27,266 nucleotides of DNA, taken from positions 1 through 27,266 of the forward strand of contig NZ_JAVLBQ010000039.1 in assembly GCF_031581265.1 (NCBI RefSeq). Reading direction: 5' to 3'. Position 1 is the stretch's first letter, and each line of letters starts with the position of its first letter. Source of the stretch: Gracilimonas sp031581265. GTDB lineage: Bacteria; Bacteroidota; Rhodothermia; Balneolales; Balneolaceae. The notes under the pieces are model-generated. The model was not told the DNA's origin. It saw only the letters and a program-made list of their open reading frames with translations, and did not search any database. Below are positions 23,881-27,266 of this stretch, piece after piece. The translations under genes were made by a program, and so were the position numbers.

Positions 23881-25167
23881 ATGAATGAAATTAACAGTAA
23901 AGTAAAACCGCAATTTTTTGAAAAGCATCAGCGAGGCATATATAAAAGCCTCGAGGATAAGCATACCACTATTGAAGAAATAGATGCTGAAGATCCGCTG
24001 AATGCCAAGATGATTCTGAATATGGGTCCACAGCACCCTGCAACGCACGGTGTACTACGTCTCATACTTCAACTGCGCGGTGAGCTCATTGAAAAAACTA
24101 AAATAGATATCGGTTATCTGCACCGCGGTGTCGAAAAAATAGCAGAGAATAAGACCTACCAGGAATTCATGCCCTACACCGATCGCATGGATTATCTTTC
24201 TCCTTACAGCAACAACGTTGCCTTGTGTATGGCTGTGGAAAAACTGGCTGAAGTTGAAGTACCTGAAAGAGCACAGTATATCCGAATGATATGTATGGAA
24301 CTGGCTCGAATTTCATCTCATCTTTTATGGCTCGGAACCATGGTGATGGATGCCGGAGCGATTTCCTTTTTTATATGGACATTCCGTGAGCGTGAAAAAA
24401 TATATGATATTTTTGATGAAGTGGCGGGTCACCGATTTACCGTTTCTCACTCCCGAATTGGCGGAGTGGCTAATGATTTTACAGATCGTGCCGTAGGACG
24501 AATCAAAGAATTTGTTACCAAGTTTGAGCAAGAATTAAAAGACTGGCATGGCCTGCTTGACCGAAACCGCATTTTCATCGAAAGAAATCAAGATGTGGGT
24601 ATTGTAAAAACCGAAGACGCATTGGATATCGGAGCTACCGGCCCGGTACTTAGGGCATCAGGATTTGCTGTAGATCAGCGGATTATCACCCCTTATCTAA
24701 AGTATGGAGAAGTTGATTTTGAAGTGCCTACCCGAATGGAAGGTGACAACTTAGCCCGCTATTTCGTGCGTATGGAAGAAATGGATCAAAGCTTAAAAAT
24801 CATCAAACAATGTTTTGATAAAATGCCTAAGGGTCCGGTTAGAACCAATAATGCTAAGCAGGCATACCCTTCCAAAGATGAAGTGTATTATTCTATGGAA
24901 GGTATGATCCATGACTTTATGATGACTGATACCGGTATTTGTCCACCGGCCGGCAAGGAAGTGTACCATGCGGTAGAATCACCCAAAGGCGAATTAGGAT
25001 ATTATATTCAAAGTGACGGTACCGGGCATCCGTGGAGATTAAAAGTAAATGCTCCATCCTTCCGTAACCTTCAGGTTCTGGAAAATATACTGGATGGCGA
25101 AATGGTAGCCGACACCGTAGTAATAATTGGAGGAGTTGATCCTGTAATGGGAGAAGCAGATAAGTAA
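23881..25167 (+). CDS. nuoD: NADH-quinone oxidoreductase subunit D
   Basis: 428-residue (49 kDa type) subunit that lines the quinone-reduction site together with NuoB. Visible: GPQHPATHGVLRL (49-61) with the histidine of the quinone site, YLHRGVEKIAENKTYQ, the tyrosine region YTDRMDYLSPYSNN (99-112), RVIxxEL-like RMICMELARISSHLLWLG, and the C-terminal PKGELGYYIQSDGTGHPWRLKVNAPSFRNLQ and GGVDPVMGEADK. An N-terminal tail of about 45 residues precedes the core. The TAA of nuoD directly abuts the ATG of nuoE (no bases between), so translation is tightly linked. Confidence 0.97.
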   Translation: MNEINSKVKPQFFEKHQRGIYKSLEDKHTTIEEIDAEDPLNAKMILNMGPQHPATHGVLRLILQLRGELIEKTKIDIGYLHRGVEKIAENKTYQEFMPYTDRMDYLSPYSNNVALCMAVEKLAEVEVPERAQYIRMICMELARISSHLLWLGTMVMDAGAISFFIWTFREREKIYDIFDEVAGHRFTVSHSRIGGVANDFTDRAVGRIKEFVTKFEQELKDWHGLLDRNRIFIERNQDVGIVKTEDALDIGATGPVLRASGFAVDQRIITPYLKYGEVDFEVPTRMEGDNLARYFVRMEEMDQSLKIIKQCFDKMPKGPVRTNNAKQAYPSKDEVYYSMEGMIHDFMMTDTGICPPAGKEVYHAVESPKGELGYYIQSDGTGHPWRLKVNAPSFRNLQVLENILDGEMVADTVVIIGGVDPVMGEADK

Positions 25168-25713
25168 ATGGAAGAGACCTACGAATTCACAAAAGAAGAC
25201 TTACAAGAAATTGAAGCCATAAAGGCCAAGTTCCCGGAAGTAATGCCCGCTACCCTCCCTACTCTATGGGTAGCGCAACGCCGGTTCGGCCATGTTGAAC
25301 CACCTGTTCAGCGATTAGTGGCAGAGACTTTGGGGTTGCCCGAATCTCACGTTCATGGTGTGGCGACATTCTACACGCAGTATTATAAAGAGCGCAAAGG
25401 CAAATATGTGCTTGATGTTTGCACCACCACCAGCTGCCAGCTTTGTGGCGGATATAAAATGCTGCATTACCTGGAAGATAAGTTAGGTATCAAAGCCGGT
25501 GAAACTACCGATGACGGAATGTTCAGTATTCAATCTGTTGAATGCCTTGGGGCATGTGGCTATGCGCCAATGATGCAGATTACAAATGATGTGTACGTCA
25601 ACAATCTCACCGAAGAGAAATTAGATAAGGTAATAGACAGCCTGAAAGATGGTAAAATGCCAGAATTTGAATCTGTAGGAATGCCCCTCCTCGAAAATAT
25701 TAATGACAAGTAA
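25168..25713 (+). CDS. nuoE: NADH-quinone oxidoreductase subunit E (24 kDa type)
   Basis: 181-residue subunit of the NADH-oxidising module carrying the [2Fe-2S] cluster N1a. The four ligand cysteines fit C85, C90 (DVCTTTSCQLCG), C126 and C130 (VECLGACGYAPMMQI). The N-terminal helical part holds VAQRRFGHVEPPVQRLVAETL and HGVATFYTQYY, both typical. It sits between nuoD and nuoF in the normal order, and nuoF begins 2 bases after its stop. Confidence 0.96.
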   Translation: MEETYEFTKEDLQEIEAIKAKFPEVMPATLPTLWVAQRRFGHVEPPVQRLVAETLGLPESHVHGVATFYTQYYKERKGKYVLDVCTTTSCQLCGGYKMLHYLEDKLGIKAGETTDDGMFSIQSVECLGACGYAPMMQITNDVYVNNLTEEKLDKVIDSLKDGKMPEFESVGMPLLENINDK

Positions 25714-25715
25714 TT

Positions 25716-27002
25716 ATGGCTTCTGATTGGAAATCGTTTGAACCGGTACTTATTCCTGATATCCCGAATCTGGATAAAATTGATAATTACATCAAAAATG
25801 GCGGGTATTCAGCTCTTAAAAAAGTTATTAAAGGCAATGACTGGAAACCTGCTGATGTCGTCAATGAAGTAAAAGCTGCAAATATCCGCGGCCGTGGTGG
25901 AGCCGGTTTCAATGCCGGACTCAAGTGGTCTTTTATGCCTGAGCCTGATGGCGGACCAAGATATTTAGCCTGTAATGGGGATGAATCAGAGCCCGGCACC
26001 TTTAAAGACCGTAAGATTTTTGAGTACAACCCTCATTTATTTATTGAGGGAGCCCTGATTGCAGCTTATGCCATGCAGGTTACAACTATCTATGTGTACA
26101 TCCGCGGTGAATATTACTCGTGGATTAAAATGATGGAAAAAGCTCTTAAGGATGCACGAGATAAAGGTTTTATAGGAAAAAATTTATTTGGAACCGATTA
26201 CAGTGTGAATTTTGAAGTAACCGGCGGTGCCGGTGCTTACATCTGTGGCGAAGAAACCTCCATGCTTGAATCCCTGGAAGGTAAGCGAGGTTATCCTCGA
26301 GTTAAGCCACCCTTCCCTGCTCAAAAAGGACTTTGGGGACGCCCAACCACTATTAACAATATTGAAACCTTAGCTAACGTGCCCCTGGTAATTAACAAAG
26401 GTGCTGATTGGTTTAAGAATATTGGAGCTGAAGATCATCCCGGCCCTATTTTATATGGAATTTCAGGGCATGTTAATCGTCCCGGTGTGTATGAATTACC
26501 ATCCGGAGTACCGGTAATGGATCTTATTAATGATGTAGCACAAGGTGTTCGCGGTGGAAAGAAATTAAAAGCCCTGATCCCCGGCGGATCTTCCACTCCT
26601 GTACTTAGAGCAGATCAGCTTGAAGGTGTGGGAATGAATTCTGAATCACTCCGTGAAGCAGGCTCCATGATGGGGACAGCCGGAATGATTGTCATGGACG
26701 AAGACACCGATATGGTAGATGCACTTTGGAGAATTGCTCACTTTTATCATCATGAGTCCTGTGGACAATGTACTCCATGCCGAGAAGGAACCGGTTGGGC
26801 TGAAAAGATTTTATTGAAAATTAAGAATGGTAATGGTGAGCTTCGTGATTTAGATCTTTTACTTGATCTGACTACTCAGATGGAAGGAAGAACTATTTGT
26901 GCTCTCGCAGATGCCGCTGCTTGGCCAATCAGACACACCATTAACCGTTTTAGAGATGAATTTGAAGCACGATGTAAAAAATCAGTTCACGCTGTTGCAT
27001 AG
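25716..27002 (+). CDS. nuoF: NADH-quinone oxidoreductase subunit F (51 kDa type)
   Basis: 428-residue subunit that binds NADH and FMN and carries cluster N3. Visible: the nucleotide-binding loop RGRGGAGFNAGLKWSF (58-73), CNGDESEPGTFKDR (86-99), GAGAYICGEETSMLESLEG, and a SLBB-like region with GISGHVNRPGVYELP. The [4Fe-4S] ligands are C349, C352, C355 (ESCGQCTPCREGTGW) and C395 (GRTICALADAAAWP). The C terminus is complete. Unlike the other nuo junctions, 181 bases of other sequence separate it from nuoG. Confidence 0.97.
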   Translation: MASDWKSFEPVLIPDIPNLDKIDNYIKNGGYSALKKVIKGNDWKPADVVNEVKAANIRGRGGAGFNAGLKWSFMPEPDGGPRYLACNGDESEPGTFKDRKIFEYNPHLFIEGALIAAYAMQVTTIYVYIRGEYYSWIKMMEKALKDARDKGFIGKNLFGTDYSVNFEVTGGAGAYICGEETSMLESLEGKRGYPRVKPPFPAQKGLWGRPTTINNIETLANVPLVINKGADWFKNIGAEDHPGPILYGISGHVNRPGVYELPSGVPVMDLINDVAQGVRGGKKLKALIPGGSSTPVLRADQLEGVGMNSESLREAGSMMGTAGMIVMDEDTDMVDALWRIAHFYHHESCGQCTPCREGTGWAEKILLKIKNGNGELRDLDLLLDLTTQMEGRTICALADAAAWPIRHTINRFRDEFEARCKKSVHAVA

Positions 27003-27125
27003 CGATTTATTATTGATGAAGAACTCAAGCCAAGAAATTTGGTCGAGCCTCTTATGAGAGAAGCGAATGAGTTAGCATCAATTTTTATAATTTCACGAAA
27101 AACGGCTCAAAAGAAGTTAAAATGA
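27003..27125 (+). pseudogene. Possible tail of a four-helix-bundle (S23/IVP-type) protein gene
   Basis: Directly after the nuoF stop, in the same frame, an open stretch of 40 codons lacks a usable early start and ends at TGA 27123-27125. Its second half (27039-27122) reads LVEPLMREANELASIF, then IISRKTAQKKLK. The pattern L..EANEL..IF...KTAQKK resembles the last helix of four-helix-bundle proteins of the S23 / 23S-rRNA intervening-sequence family, common as small scattered genes in Bacteroidota. The N-terminal three quarters, about 90 residues, are missing. An AT-rich segment with inverted repeats follows at 27127-27179, the kind of flank I associate with such genes. The match is short, so chance resemblance is possible. 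Confidence 0.4.
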
Positions 27126-27126
27126 C

Positions 27127-27179
27127 GATTGTTGATGATAACCGATAAATCATCAATCAAAAATCATAAATCAACAATC
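27127..27179. repeat. AT-rich inverted repeat before nuoG
   Basis: GATTGTTGAT (27127-27136) and ATCAACAATC (27170-27179) are exact inverted copies 33 bases apart. The spacer is made of ATC-AAT units (ATCATCAATC at 27149-27158, AATCATAAATC nearby). No T-run follows, so it does not look like a terminator, and nuoG starts 5 bases later. It may be the right flank of the four-helix-bundle remnant. Confidence 0.65.
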
Positions 27180-27183
27180 CAAT

Positions 27184-27266
27184 ATGCCAGAAATATTTAT
27201 AGACGGACAACGATACGAATTTGAGGAAGGCGACGACCGTGGCGTTCTTCAGTTCATTTTGGATCA
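27184..27266 (+). CDS. nuoG: NADH-quinone oxidoreductase subunit G, N-terminal start (3' end outside window)
   Basis: ATG at 27184 opens a frame that runs past the end of the window: MPEIFIDGQRYEFEEGDDRGVLQFILD. This is the beginning of the N-terminal [2Fe-2S] ferredoxin-like domain of the large complex I subunit; the IDGQ..E.EEG....VLQF pattern matches the NuoG opening, and its place after nuoF agrees. The ligand cysteines lie further downstream. Only 27 codons can be judged. Confidence 0.85.
   Translation, partial: MPEIFIDGQRYEFEEGDDRGVLQFILD

Overview
The window is a compact, about 40% GC bacterial chromosome segment made almost entirely of core genes. Several signs point to the Balneolia/Rhodothermia side of the Bacteroidota: the make-up of the nuo genes, a bacillithiol gene (bshC) beside a bifunctional nuclease, periplasmic and outer-membrane proteins with signal peptides ending in A|QS, several TTG starts, and mostly weak ribosome binding sites. 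This placement rests on protein resemblance and is moderately sure at best.

Layout. At 1-10198 all genes are on the plus strand: the 3' end of metG; a cytoplasmic GH13 glucan-debranching-type enzyme whose ATG overlaps the metG stop; an NSS-type sodium symporter; a tight efp-accB-accC-gcvH cluster (translation, the first step of fatty acid synthesis, glycine cleavage); guaA; and an AbgT-family transporter. At 10320-12038 an exported TPR plus periplasmic-binding-fold protein converges on minus-strand mltG (12047-13135). From 13345 to 18236 the minus strand holds, in transcription order, a TPR/beta-barrel protein with no visible signal peptide, a DUF2752 protein, a TM2 protein, an HD-domain protein and a POTRA-less Omp85-like barrel. 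A 462-base gap follows. Then, still on the minus strand, come a PspC-domain membrane protein and the cluster bifunctional nuclease - bshC - 5-formyltetrahydrofolate cyclo-ligase, separated by 3 bases and a 4-base overlap. From 22492 to the end runs the plus-strand nuo operon: nuoA, B, C, D, E, F and the first 27 codons of nuoG. NuoF and nuoG are split by 181 bases that hold what looks like the tail of a four-helix-bundle (S23/IVP-type) gene and an AT-rich inverted repeat.

I see no prophage, transposase gene, CRISPR array, rRNA or tRNA, and no clear undescribed system. The points most worth a second look are the IVP-like remnant in the nuo operon, the LpoA-like domain architecture facing mltG, the exported-type barrel gene lacking a signal peptide, the TPR-barrel/DUF2752/TM2/HD cluster with its altered DUF2752 cysteine motif, and the symporter that lacks the usual gating arginine.
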